Shown piece after piece: positions 22,312-31,085 of a stretch of 64,000 bases of DNA. The notes under the pieces are model-generated. The model saw only the letters and a list, made by a program, of their open reading frames with translations. It was not told where the DNA came from and searched no databases. The DNA lies in contig NZ_JANUGY010000006.1 in the NCBI RefSeq assembly GCF_024756235.1, forward strand, positions 465,089-529,088, given 5' to 3'. A program made the position numbers and the translations under genes. Each line of letters opens with the position of its first letter. Within the stretch, counting starts at the first letter, position 1. This DNA comes from Massilia kyonggiensis (lineage in GTDB: Bacteria > Pseudomonadota > Gammaproteobacteria > Burkholderiales > Burkholderiaceae_D).

Positions 22312-22652
22312 TGAGCACGCAACTGGAACGCCTCGCGGCCGTCATCGAATCCCGCAAGCCGGCCAACGGCGGCGACCCCGCGGCCTCGTACGTGGCGAAG
22401 CTGTTCGCCAAGGGCGACGACGCCATCCTGAAAAAGATCGGCGAGGAAGCCGTCGAGACCGTGATGGCCGCGAAGGACGTGCGCGCCGGCGCGGACGCGT
22501 CGAAGCTGCTGTACGAGACGGCCGACCTGTGGTTCCATTCGATCGTCCTGCTGGCGCAGTTCGGCCTCACGCCGCAGCAGGTGCTCGATGAGCTGGCACG
22601 GCGCGAAGGCATTTCCGGCATCGAAGAGAAGGCGTCGCGTCCGCAAGACTAA
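22311..22652 (+). CDS. hisE: Phosphoribosyl-ATP pyrophosphohydrolase
   Basis: A 113-residue MazG-fold HisE with the [15 protein letters not shown] and [13 protein letters not shown] helices that carry the Mg-binding acidic residues. It removes pyrophosphate from PR-ATP, the second pathway step. The ATG shares its A with the hisI stop codon. Last his gene; a HIT protein follows 15 bp later. Confidence 0.94.
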   Translation: MSTQLERLAAVIESRKPANGGDPAASYVAKLFAKGDDAILKKIGEEAVETVMAAKDVRAGADASKLLYETADLWFHSIVLLAQFGLTPQQVLDELARREGISGIEEKASRPQD

Positions 22653-22667
22653 GAACCTGGAGAGAAC

Positions 22668-23042
22668 ATGGATAACTGCATCTTCTGCAAGATCATCGCC
22701 AAGCAGATCCCGGCCAGCGTGGTGTACGAGGACGACGAGTTGCTCGCGTTCAAGGACATCAACCCGGCCGCGCCCGTCCACCTGCTGGTGATCCCGAAGC
22801 AGCACGTGGCCAGCCTGTCCGACTGCACCGATGCGCACGCGCCCGTGCTGGGCAAGATGCTCGCGCTGGCGCCGAAGCTGGCGGCCGAGCACGGCATCGC
22901 CGTGAAAACCGGCCCGGACGGCCAGCGCAGCGGCGGCTACAAGACGCTGTTCAATGTCGGTCCGGACGGCGGGCAGGAGGTGTATCACCTGCACCTGCAC
23001 GTCTATGGTGGTCCGCGTCCGTGGCGTGGCTTGGGAACGTAA
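22668..23042 (+). CDS. HIT-family nucleotide-binding protein (HinT-like)
   Basis: A 124-residue histidine-triad protein with the N-terminal CIFCKI motif and the catalytic HLHLHV triad near the C-terminus. HinT-type enzymes hydrolyse nucleoside phosphoramidates. Position just after hisE is common in betaproteobacteria and suggests co-transcription with his. Confidence 0.92.
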   Translation: MDNCIFCKIIAKQIPASVVYEDDELLAFKDINPAAPVHLLVIPKQHVASLSDCTDAHAPVLGKMLALAPKLAAEHGIAVKTGPDGQRSGGYKTLFNVGPDGGQEVYHLHLHVYGGPRPWRGLGT

Positions 23043-23139
23043 TTCCCCAAAGGAAAGAGGGCATTCTTGCCCTAAACCGCTTATACTGGCGTAGCTTTAG
23101 CTTACGCTGATCGGGTTAGCGCCCGGCAAGGAGAAAACA

Positions 23140-23382
23140 ATGGGTTCGTTAAGTATCTGGCACTGGCTGATCGTGCTGGTCGTGGTGGTGGTGGTGTTCG
23201 GTACGGGCAAGCTGCGCAATGCGGGCTCGGACCTGGGCAAGGCCGTCAAGGGTTTCAAGGATGGCATGAAGGGCGACGAAGACGGCAAGACGCCTGCCAG
23301 CCAGACGGCACAACAGACCACGCAACAGGTCGCCGACAAGTCGACGATCGACGTCGACGCGCGCGAAAAGACTCGTCATTGA
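23140..23382 (+). CDS. tatA: Twin-arginine translocase subunit TatA
   Basis: An 80-residue protein with one N-terminal transmembrane helix (about residues 7-20, valine-rich) followed by the amphipathic helix motif [20 protein letters not shown] and a polar tail. It forms the protein-conducting part of the Tat pathway for folded proteins. A good AAGGAG Shine-Dalgarno precedes the ATG. It starts tatABC after a 97-bp gap that contains a TATACT (23082-23087), a weak promoter candidate. Confidence 0.94.
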   Translation: MGSLSIWHWLIVLVVVVVVFGTGKLRNAGSDLGKAVKGFKDGMKGDEDGKTPASQTAQQTTQQVADKSTIDVDAREKTRH

Positions 23383-23411
23383 TCACGCAGCGTGGTTGAA
23401 CTGAATCATCC

Positions 23412-23918
23412 ATGATCGATCTCGGACTTACCAAACTCGCCGTCATCGGCGCGGTGGCATTGGTCGTGATTGGCCCCGAGAAATTGCCTAAGGTGGCGCG
23501 CATGGCCGGCACCCTGTACGGCCGCGCCCAGCGCTACCTGCACGACGTGAAGTCGGAGGTCTCGCGCGAGATCGAGATGGAAGAATTGCGCAACCTGCAC
23601 AAGGATATCCAGGACAGCGCGCAAAGCTTCAAGTCCGAGGTCGACACGTTCAAGTCCGAGGTCGAGAACACCGTCTCGACCCACATGGACGAGGTCGAGT
23701 CGGCCTGGCGCGGCGACACGGCCGTGATGCCCACGACGGCCTCGACGGACGACATCGAGCGCAAGGCGCGCGACTTCCGCCGCAAGAAGCTGGCAAAGAC
23801 GTCGAGCATGCCGGCCTGGTACAAGAATCGCCAGGGCACGCGTCAGCATGTGCTGTCCGGCGCGGCACGCGTGCGCAAGTTCCGTCCCGGCGCCACTTCC
23901 AACACCAAATTTTTCTGA
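23412..23918 (+). CDS. tatB: Twin-arginine translocase subunit TatB
   Basis: A 168-residue protein with one N-terminal membrane helix, then the TatB hallmark VIGPEKLPKVARM and a long amphipathic coiled-coil region (residues about 40-100) with repeated FKSEVDTFKSEVE. It forms the signal-peptide receptor with TatC. The C-terminal third is basic and typical of beta-proteobacterial TatB. Confidence 0.94.
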   Translation: MIDLGLTKLAVIGAVALVVIGPEKLPKVARMAGTLYGRAQRYLHDVKSEVSREIEMEELRNLHKDIQDSAQSFKSEVDTFKSEVENTVSTHMDEVESAWRGDTAVMPTTASTDDIERKARDFRRKKLAKTSSMPAWYKNRQGTRQHVLSGAARVRKFRPGATSNTKFF

Positions 23919-23954
23919 TGACGGCCGCCGTTGGGCGCCGCCTCCTAGCGCCAG

Positions 23955-24710
23955 ATGACTGAAGAAACCGCGGGCGAAGAAACCTTCATCTCCCACCTGG
24001 TCGAGCTGCGCGACCGCCTGATCAAGGCAACGTACGGCATCGCCATCGCGTGCATCGCCCTGATGGCGTGGCCGGGCCCGGCGCGCATCTACGATTTCCT
24101 CGCGGCGCCCATGCTGGCCGCGCTGCCGGCCGGCTCCAAGATGATCGCCACCGGCGTCGTCGCGCCTTTCCTCGTGCCGATGAAGGTCACGCTGCTGATC
24201 GCCTTCATCCTCGCGCTGCCCTGGGTGTTTTATCAGGTCTGGGCTTTCGTCGCGCCCGGGCTGTACGCGCACGAAAAACGGCTCGTGCTGCCGCTCGTGA
24301 TCTCGTCGTCGTTGCTGTTCATCGGCGGCGTCGCGTTCTGTTATTTCTTCGTGTTCGGCCGCGTGTTCCACTTCATCGGCAATTTCTCGCCGAATTCCAT
24401 CGCCGTGATGCCGGACATCGAGAACTACCTCGACTTCATCATGTCGATGTGCCTCGCGTTCGGCGCCACGTTCGAGGTGCCGGTCGTCGTCGTGATCCTC
24501 GTGCGCATGGGTATCGTCAGCGTCGAGAAGCTGCGCTCGATCCGTCCGTATGCCATCGTCGGCGCGTTCGTCATCGCCGCCATCGTCACGCCGCCGGACA
24601 TCGTCAGCCAGCTGGCGCTGGCCGTGCCGATGTGCCTGCTGTTCGAGCTCGGGTTGCTGATGGCGCCGATCTTCGTGCGCGCCACGCAGGCGCCGCAGGA
24701 ACAGTCCTGA
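23955..24710 (+). CDS. tatC: Twin-arginine translocase subunit TatC
   Basis: A 251-residue inner-membrane protein with six predicted helices. The conserved FISHLVELRDRL N-terminus binds the twin-arginine signal, and FYQVWAFVAPGLYAHEK and FEVPVVVV are family motifs. Last gene of tatABC, followed by a hairpin shared with the convergent acylase gene. Confidence 0.96.
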   Translation: MTEETAGEETFISHLVELRDRLIKATYGIAIACIALMAWPGPARIYDFLAAPMLAALPAGSKMIATGVVAPFLVPMKVTLLIAFILALPWVFYQVWAFVAPGLYAHEKRLVLPLVISSSLLFIGGVAFCYFFVFGRVFHFIGNFSPNSIAVMPDIENYLDFIMSMCLAFGATFEVPVVVVILVRMGIVSVEKLRSIRPYAIVGAFVIAAIVTPPDIVSQLALAVPMCLLFELGLLMAPIFVRATQAPQEQS

Positions 24711-24715
24711 TCCGA

Positions 24716-24743
24716 AACAACGGCGCCCGCGGGCGCCGTTGTT
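24716..24743. terminator. Bidirectional hairpin between tatC and the acylase gene
   Basis: A perfect 13-bp inverted repeat (24716-24728 with 24731-24743) sits between two convergent genes. The flanking T runs are short on both strands, so it is a plausible but not ideal two-way terminator. Confidence 0.6.
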
Positions 24744-24746
24744 CAT

Positions 24747-27086
24747 TCAGGGCCCGGAAATCCGCAGCGTGCGGTATTCGGGATCGGCCCGCATCGCCTG
24801 TTCGGTGAAAGGCAGCGCGATCCAGTCCTTGCGCGCAAAGCGTTGCGTCTGGTCGGCGTAATGGGGCGATGCCGGATCGGCCGACTGCGAATAGCTGAGG
24901 AGTGCCCGCGCGCGCGGCCCGCCGCCGTCGAACGCCACCGCCTGCACATAGCTGGTGCCGGCCAGCGGGACGAGGTGCCCGTTGCCGTCGGCGCCGCTTT
25001 CGATCACGTTGTAGATGCCGAGATGTTCCGGTGCGCCGTGGATCGGCACCGGCTGCGTGCCGGCCTGGAAGGCCTGGAGCTGCCCGAGCGTCGCGTCCGG
25101 ATCCAGCCCCGCATCGCGCGCGTCCTGCACGGCGCCCGCCAGTGCCTGGCGCAACAGCGCGGCCACCAGCGGATCGTTCACCTTCAGTTGCCGCGGCGTG
25201 TGCACGGGGTCGCGCGGGTCGAAGGGCACGGCCCAGATCGCGCCGTTCGGCAGCACCCGCTTCATCAATCCGGAGAAATACACGAGGCCGACGTTGCTGT
25301 CCAGGTTGGCCGTGCGGTTCCACGCGGCGAGGCGGCGGCAGGCGTCGGCCAGGTCGACGCTGCGGCCGTCCTCGAGCGTGACCGGCGCCGTGTCGCGGCA
25401 CAAGGCTAGCACGTCGTCCATCGCCTGCTGCGCGAGGAAGATGCGGTTGTTCAGGGCGATGTCCTCGAGATCGGCGAGGTCGAGGCGCGCACCGCCGGCC
25501 CGGCGCCGCGCCAGTTCGTCCAGGCCTTGCCGGGTGCGCGCGCCCGGCGGCGTCCCGTCCTGGTTGACGAGGGGGGAATAGCCCGTCAGCGGCGCGGCCG
25601 GGTTGGCGAGCCAGGCGCTGTCGTTCGCGTTCTGCACGTAGTCGCCGCGGTACAGGACGGGCAGGGCATTTGCGGCGAGGATGCCGGGCTGCGGCGCCGC
25701 CGGGTCGCTGGCCCAGTCGCAGTGCGCCGTCGAGCCGTCCAGCACCCACGTGCCGGCCGCCGCCCAGGGTTGATAGGGCGCGGGCATGCAGGCCGCCAGC
25801 CGGTCGGCAGACAGGGCGGGGACCGGCGTGACGTCCATGAACAGCGTGTTGCCGTGCTTGTCCGCCGCGATCGTGTTGTTCCACGGGTTGCCGAGGATGC
25901 GCTGGTTCACCTCCACCACCTGCTGCAGGGTCGACGCGCGGTTCATCGCGTGCCATTGCTGCAGCAGGCGCGGGTTGTCGAGGTTCGCGTCGCGCAGGGC
26001 GAACGCCGTGCTGCGCGACCAGGGCAGCTTGCCGTCGGTGCGCGCGAGGACGGGGCCGTAGCGCGTGCCGTAGAAATCGCGCGACTGCGTCGCCAGCTTC
26101 CCGTTCGCATCCCTGACCTCGACCGTGATGGTCTGCCGCGTCATCGGCGTCGAGCGGCCATCGACCAGGTAGCGCGTGGGATCGGCGCTGTCCAGCTGCA
26201 GCGCGTACAGCGTGTAGTGCGCGGCCGTGTCGGTCGTGTGGGTCCACGCATAATCCTGCGTAAAACCGATCTGCACGACGGGCAGGCCGAGCAGCGAGGC
26301 GCCCATGACGTCCAACTTGCCCGGGATCGTCAGATGCAGCTGGTAGAAGCGCATGCCGTCGCTCCAGGGCAGGTGGGGTTGGCCGAGCAGCATGCCCTGG
26401 CCGGTGGACGTCGCATCCTTGCCGAGGGCGATGGCATTGCTCGCGGTCGGGTGCCGCGGCCGGGCCTGGGACACCACCGGCCGGCCGGCAGCGGCCGCAC
26501 CCGGCGGCGCGGCGGCGTTGATCTCGCCGACGAAATACATCGCACCGTTGGTGGTCGCCATGCGGCGCAGCAGCTTCATCACGTCGCGTTCCGTGAGCGC
26601 GCGCACCCACGCGCCGTTGCGGCACGCCTGCGGCAGCCCGGCCGTCCCCGTTTCGGCGAGGTAGCGGTTGACGCCGGCCACCCAGCCCTGCACGAGCGCG
26701 CGGATCGCTTCGGGCTGCGCATCCCACGCCCTGGCGATGGACGCGTCGTCGTTCATCAGCCGAAAGAAGAAGTCGGCGTCGAGGTTGTTGATGGCGAGGA
26801 TAGGGTTCTCCGACGTGGCGGCCTGGGCGCCGAAATACTTCGCGCGCTCGCCGTTCACGGTCGTCACCTCGTTCGCCAGCAGGCAGAAGTTGTCCTGCGC
26901 ATAGGCATAGCCGGTGCCGAAACCGAGGCCGCGTTCATCGTCCGCCTTGATGTGCGGGATGCCGAACGCCGTGCGGCTGATCGTGGCGTCGTAGGTCGTG
27001 CGGCCGGGCTGGCGCGGCGGCGCGCTGTCGTGATGGCCGCAGCCCGCCAGCAGCAGGGCTGAAGCAAGGGAGAGGGAACGTCGCAT
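24747..27086 (-). CDS. Penicillin acylase-family lipoprotein (acylase, Ntn hydrolase)
   Basis: A 779-residue member of the penicillin amidase / acyl-homoserine-lactone acylase family. The signal peptide ends in the lipobox LLAGC with the cysteine at residue 16, so it should be lipid-anchored. The family N-terminal segment FGIPHIKADDERGLGFGTGYA is intact in full. The maturation nucleophile is Ser216 in TASNAIALG, where self-cleavage would create the new N-terminus of the beta chain. HLPW and TDTAAHYTLYAL follow in the beta chain. The substrate could be N-acyl homoserine lactones, aculeacin-like lipopeptides or beta-lactams; sequence alone does not decide. The start at 27086 gives a clean lipoprotein signal. 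It is convergent with tatC and divergent from the desaturase. Confidence 0.88.
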   Translation of the reverse strand: MRRSLSLASALLLAGCGHHDSAPPRQPGRTTYDATISRTAFGIPHIKADDERGLGFGTGYAYAQDNFCLLANEVTTVNGERAKYFGAQAATSENPILAINNLDADFFFRLMNDDASIARAWDAQPEAIRALVQGWVAGVNRYLAETGTAGLPQACRNGAWVRALTERDVMKLLRRMATTNGAMYFVGEINAAAPPGAAAAGRPVVSQARPRHPTASNAIALGKDATSTGQGMLLGQPHLPWSDGMRFYQLHLTIPGKLDVMGASLLGLPVVQIGFTQDYAWTHTTDTAAHYTLYALQLDSADPTRYLVDGRSTPMTRQTITVEVRDANGKLATQSRDFYGTRYGPVLARTDGKLPWSRSTAFALRDANLDNPRLLQQWHAMNRASTLQQVVEVNQRILGNPWNNTIAADKHGNTLFMDVTPVPALSADRLAACMPAPYQPWAAAGTWVLDGSTAHCDWASDPAAPQPGILAANALPVLYRGDYVQNANDSAWLANPAAPLTGYSPLVNQDGTPPGARTRQGLDELARRRAGGARLDLADLEDIALNNRIFLAQQAMDDVLALCRDTAPVTLEDGRSVDLADACRRLAAWNRTANLDSNVGLVYFSGLMKRVLPNGAIWAVPFDPRDPVHTPRQLKVNDPLVAALLRQALAGAVQDARDAGLDPDATLGQLQAFQAGTQPVPIHGAPEHLGIYNVIESGADGNGHLVPLAGTSYVQAVAFDGGGPRARALLSYSQSADPASPHYADQTQRFARKDWIALPFTEQAMRADPEYRTLRISGP

Positions 27087-27269
27087 GTCGTGCTCCGAAT
27101 GGAAGGGAGCTCGCAAGTATCCCGGCTTCACGTGAAGAATCGCTGAGCGTTACCTTATCGTTTGCTGAAGAACGCCAGATTCTTCATATCGAAGCGCGAA
27201 TATCTTCGTGGTCCGCCGTCCCGTGCATCCCTATACTTTTTTCAAAAGGATGAGGCAAGGATCTGGCAG

Positions 27270-28235
27270 ATGGCATCTACGATATTCCGGCGCTCGGCCT
27301 ACCTGGACGACGCCCAGCGGCGGCTCGTGGCCGCCGAACGCGCCCGCCCGCTGTGGCGCGGCGAATGGCCGACCTGGCTCCTCATCGCCGTCATCCACGG
27401 CGGCTGGTTCGGCACGCTCGCGTACTGGGAACGGATCGGCCCCGTCCTCGGTACGCCGCTGATGATCTGGTGGACCGCGTGGTACATGTCGCTGCAACAT
27501 GAACTGATCCATGGCCACCCGACGCGCCGCCCTTGGCTCAACGCGCTGTTCGGCTATTTGCCGCTGGCCGTGTGGTATCCGTACGGCCTGTACCGCGACA
27601 GCCATCTGCGCCACCACAACGACTCGCAACTGACGCTGCCCGAGCGCGACACGGAAAGCTGGTACGTGTCGCCCGCCGCGTGGGGAGACATGGGTCCGCT
27701 GCGCCGCCGCCTGCACTGGTTCAACAAGACGTTTGTCGGCCGCCTGCTGGTGGGCCCGGCGCTCGCCGTCTCCGCGACCTGGATCGAGGCCGTACGCCAG
27801 CCGCTGCGCGGCGAATGGCGCAACGTGCCGATGTGGCTGACGCATCTGACCCTGCTGGCCGCGCTGCTGTGGTGGATGCAGGCACGCTGCGGCGTGAGCG
27901 CGCTGTCTTTTCTCGTCGCGGTCTCGTACCCGGCGCAATCGCTGGCGATGGTGCGCTCGTTCTACGAACACCGGCCGGCCGCGCGCGCCAAGGAGCGCAT
28001 CGTGCTGAACGAAGCGGACCCGCTGCTCCGCCTGCTCTTCCTGAACAACAACCTGCACCTCGTGCACCACGACCTGCCGTCGCTGCCGTGGTACCTGCTG
28101 CCGCGCGTGTACCGTGCGCGCCGCGCCGAGTACCTCGCGCGCAACGGCCACTTCCACTTCGACGGCTACGGCGACCTGGCGCGCCGCCACGGCTGGCGTG
28201 CCGTCGACGCGCCGGTGCATCCGCAGGCATCATGA
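27270..28235 (+). CDS. Membrane fatty acid desaturase-family protein
   Basis: A 321-residue integral membrane di-iron protein. Three histidine boxes are visible: HELIH at residues 77-81, HLRHH at 112-116 and HLVHH in the C-terminal third, with hydrophobic segments between them. This fits the fatty acid desaturase/hydroxylase superfamily (FA_desaturase). The ATG at 27270 has an AAGG Shine-Dalgarno; the frame is open upstream but looks non-coding. It is coupled by an ATGA overlap to the PhnD-like gene. The 183-bp divergent gap upstream contains TATACT at 27232-27237. Substrate not deducible. Confidence 0.85.
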   Translation: MASTIFRRSAYLDDAQRRLVAAERARPLWRGEWPTWLLIAVIHGGWFGTLAYWERIGPVLGTPLMIWWTAWYMSLQHELIHGHPTRRPWLNALFGYLPLAVWYPYGLYRDSHLRHHNDSQLTLPERDTESWYVSPAAWGDMGPLRRRLHWFNKTFVGRLLVGPALAVSATWIEAVRQPLRGEWRNVPMWLTHLTLLAALLWWMQARCGVSALSFLVAVSYPAQSLAMVRSFYEHRPAARAKERIVLNEADPLLRLLFLNNNLHLVHHDLPSLPWYLLPRVYRARRAEYLARNGHFHFDGYGDLARRHGWRAVDAPVHPQAS

Positions 28236-29026
28236 GCTGGAAGATCGCCCTGCCGATGTACAACGTGTCGCCGCGCCTGCGCGACGGCTACGAATCCCTG
28301 CTGGCCGCGCTGATGGAGCAGGCGGGCCTGGAGGGCGTCGGCGACGTCGTGCGCGACGTGTCGCTGCCCGCGTTCTGGCAGCGGTCCGACCTGCTGTTCA
28401 GCCAGACATGCGGCTACCCGTATCTGCATGCGTTGCAGGGCCGCGCGGCGCTTGTCGCGACGCCCTGTTTCGACGTGCCGGGATGTGCCGGCAGCGATTA
28501 CGCGAGCGCGTTCGTCGTCCGCGCCGACAGCGGCATCCGCACGCTGGCGGACGCGCGCGGCCGCGTGGCCGCCGCCAACGAGCGCCATTCGAACAGCGGC
28601 ATGAACGCGCTGCGCCATGCCGTGGCCCCGCTCGCGCGCGGCGGGCGGTTTTTCAGACAGGTGGCGTGGACCGGCAGCCATGCAGGGAGTCTCCGCCTCG
28701 TGCGCGCGGGCGAGGCGGACATCGCTGCCATCGATTGCGTGACGTATGCCTATCTGGGCGACGAGGACCCGGCCGCGGTGGCGGGCCTGCAGGTGATCGG
28801 CTGGTCGGCGCGGTCGCCCGGCCTGCCGCTGGTCGCGGGCAGCGCCGTGCCGGCCACGTGGGTGCGGCGGCTGCGCAGTGCCCTGCTGGCGCCGGGCGAG
28901 CGCCTGCAGGAAGCGATGGACCCGTTGCGGATCACGGTCTTCCGCCACGTCGACGATGCCGAGTATGCGCGGATCGCGCGGCTGGAGGCCGCCGCGCGGG
29001 CGCTGGGGTATCCGGAACTGGCCTGA
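28232..29026 (+). CDS. PhnD-like phosphate/phosphonate-type solute-binding protein, no signal peptide
   Basis: A 264-residue protein of the PhnD/SsuA/transferrin-like fold, recognisable from LPMYNVSP at the start, the FSQTCGYPY segment, TPCFDVPGCAGSDYASAFVVR, an LADARGRVAAANERHSNSGMNALR segment and TGSHAGSLRLVRAGEADIAAIDCVTYA. Unlike a normal periplasmic binding protein it begins directly with the first beta strand and has no Sec signal or lipobox, so it would stay in the cytoplasm if the start is right. No permease or ATPase gene is adjacent. Translation is coupled to the desaturase. Function unknown; it may sense a ligand rather than feed a transporter. Confidence 0.8.
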   Translation: MSWKIALPMYNVSPRLRDGYESLLAALMEQAGLEGVGDVVRDVSLPAFWQRSDLLFSQTCGYPYLHALQGRAALVATPCFDVPGCAGSDYASAFVVRADSGIRTLADARGRVAAANERHSNSGMNALRHAVAPLARGGRFFRQVAWTGSHAGSLRLVRAGEADIAAIDCVTYAYLGDEDPAAVAGLQVIGWSARSPGLPLVAGSAVPATWVRRLRSALLAPGERLQEAMDPLRITVFRHVDDAEYARIARLEAAARALGYPELA

Positions 29027-29029
29027 GCG

Positions 29030-31084
29030 CTATTCGACCGTGATCGGCAGATCCCGCCCTTCCTGCGCCACCTGCCCCGCAAAATCCGCCGCATAGATGC
29101 GCAGCACGTAATCGCCCGGTTCGAGACTGTCCACTTTCCACGTGCCCGGCAGCGCCAGGCCATCGTGCAGCGTGTTGTTGACGGCATAGGCGAACACCGT
29201 GGCCTTGCTGCCGTAGACCGTGATGCCGCTGTTTTCCGCATACAGCAGCTTCACCGCTTCGCGCTCGCGCGGCAGGCGGTCGTAGACCTGCGTGATGCGC
29301 GGCGTCTCGTACCCTGCGACGGGGCTGCCGTCCGCATGCAGTAGCTGGTAGCCCACCTTGTACAGGCCGAGGCGGCGCCGCGCCAGGTTGTCGTCCATCT
29401 GGTCGTAGCCGGAAGCGACGATCGAGACTTCTCCGAGCGTGCGCGCCACGTGCAGGCGCTGGCCCTTCTTGCGCGGCAGGCGCTGGCCGCTCGCATCGTA
29501 CAGTGCGATACCCTGGATGCGGGGCGGCACCGTGTCGCGCAGGCCCGTGAACGGCAGGGCCAGCGCGTTGATGGCGACGCCGCCCGGGTAGTACTCCATG
29601 TGCACGTGCGCCATCGGATTGATCGTGCCGAGCGCGTCGCCGACGGCGAACCGCGTGCCGCGCCGCACGCGCACGCGTACCGGCTTGCCGTTCGCACCGT
29701 GCAGCACCTGGAAGCGCGGATCGAGCGCATTGCCTTTGGCGTCGCGGCCTACGCGCATGTGGATGTACGACAGCGGCCCGACGCTCATGCCTTCGCCCAG
29801 TTCACCGAACGCCCAGTTGGGATAAGGATCGCTGACCGTCGCCGGCAGGACCGCCAGCACGCGCGCGCCGACGTCGGCGCGGATGTCCAGGCCCGCGTGG
29901 AAGTGGTCGCGGTTCTCGCCGTCGTAGCTGCCGCGCACCTCGCCCAGCACGCCGACCACTTCGTGCGGTTCCGATTGCGGACCCACGGGCCAGGGCATCG
30001 ATGCCACCGCGGGCAGCATCTGCGGTCTCGCCTGCGGGGCGGGCGTGCCCGGTTGGGGCGGCGCCAGCGCGAACACCTGCTGCGCCTGGCCATCCGCCAC
30101 CACCAGCGCGCCGTCGCGTTTTACCGCGATGCCGCGCGGCGCATACAGCCGCACGCTCCCGTCGCTGGCGTAGCTCGTGTTCGGCGGACGGTCGGCGTCG
30201 GGCAGCGCGTGATACTGCCCGCTCGGATCGAACTGGAGGATGCGGCCACCCGCGCCGCTCGCGTACAGATAGCCGTCGTGCGTCAGCGCCAGCGCGACGG
30301 GGCGCCGCAGCAGCGGACGCCGCTCGTCCTCGGGTGCGCGCGCGAGCGTCGTCACTTCGCCCGTCTTGTCGATGCGCCGGATCGCGTTGTTGCCCGTATC
30401 GGCGACGAACAGCACGCCATGCTTGTCGACCGCGATGGCGCTCAGTGTGTCGAAGGCGGCCGCGGTGCCCGTGCCGTCGAGGTAATCGGGGGTGCCGCTG
30501 CCGGCCACCGTCGTCACCGCGCCGTCCTTGGCGATGCGGAGGATGCGGTCGTTGTACGTGTCCGCGACATAGACGGTGCCGTCGCGGTCGACGGCGACGC
30601 CGACCGGTCCGTCGAAGCCGGCGGCGCTGCCCGCCAGCGTGCTCACGCTGCCGTCGGGCGCCACCTTGCGGATCGCGTTGTTGTGCGTGTCGGCGACGTA
30701 GAGATTGCCGAGACGGTCGACGGCCAGCGCCGACGGCGTGTCGAATGCCGCGGCGGCGCCGACACCGTCCGCGAAGCCCGCGTGGCCGCCGGCGAAGATG
30801 GTTTGTTGCCCGTCGGGCGCGATGCGGCGGATGCAGCTGCAGTCGCCGCCGTCGGCCACGAACACGTTGCCGTGCGCGTCGACGACGGTCCCGAACGGAT
30901 CGCCGAAGCGGTCCGGCAGCGGCGTCACACGCGCGGACCACGCTGGTTTGGTCGGCGCGTCGGCGGGGCGCCAGAACGCGCGTCCCGGCGTGGCGTCCTG
31001 GCGCGTGTTGAACACGTACAGGGCCGCGCCGCCGGCCAGCACGGCGACGCCCGCGAGCGCCGCGACGATTGCTGTGCGCTTCAC
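29030..31084 (-). CDS. NHL-repeat beta-propeller fused to M23-like peptidase domain
   Basis: A 684-residue protein with an N-terminal membrane anchor or signal (hydrophobic residues about 5-25). Residues about 55-345 are NHL repeats (recurring LYVADTHNNAIRK-type units). Residues about 380-500 contain an M23/LytM-like core, with H-x3-D (HAGLD, about residue 393) and HVH (about residue 490), the zinc-ligand pattern of that family. The last roughly 180 residues form a beta-sandwich-like region. It starts with GTG, 1 bp after the DUF885 stop, so the two are an operon. It is probably periplasmic or surface-exposed. The M23 part is divergent and may be a binding rather than a cutting domain. Confidence 0.78.
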   Translation of the reverse strand: MKRTAIVAALAGVAVLAGGAALYVFNTRQDATPGRAFWRPADAPTKPAWSARVTPLPDRFGDPFGTVVDAHGNVFVADGGDCSCIRRIAPDGQQTIFAGGHAGFADGVGAAAAFDTPSALAVDRLGNLYVADTHNNAIRKVAPDGSVSTLAGSAAGFDGPVGVAVDRDGTVYVADTYNDRILRIAKDGAVTTVAGSGTPDYLDGTGTAAAFDTLSAIAVDKHGVLFVADTGNNAIRRIDKTGEVTTLARAPEDERRPLLRRPVALALTHDGYLYASGAGGRILQFDPSGQYHALPDADRPPNTSYASDGSVRLYAPRGIAVKRDGALVVADGQAQQVFALAPPQPGTPAPQARPQMLPAVASMPWPVGPQSEPHEVVGVLGEVRGSYDGENRDHFHAGLDIRADVGARVLAVLPATVSDPYPNWAFGELGEGMSVGPLSYIHMRVGRDAKGNALDPRFQVLHGANGKPVRVRVRRGTRFAVGDALGTINPMAHVHMEYYPGGVAINALALPFTGLRDTVPPRIQGIALYDASGQRLPRKKGQRLHVARTLGEVSIVASGYDQMDDNLARRRLGLYKVGYQLLHADGSPVAGYETPRITQVYDRLPREREAVKLLYAENSGITVYGSKATVFAYAVNNTLHDGLALPGTWKVDSLEPGDYVLRIYAADFAGQVAQEGRDLPITVE

Positions 31085-31085
31085 C

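Noticed and set aside
24604..26727. 707-codon minus-strand frame inside the acylase gene
   Set aside because: Arginine/alanine-rich shadow of the acylase gene in another frame; the acylase frame has signal peptide, catalytic serine and family motifs.
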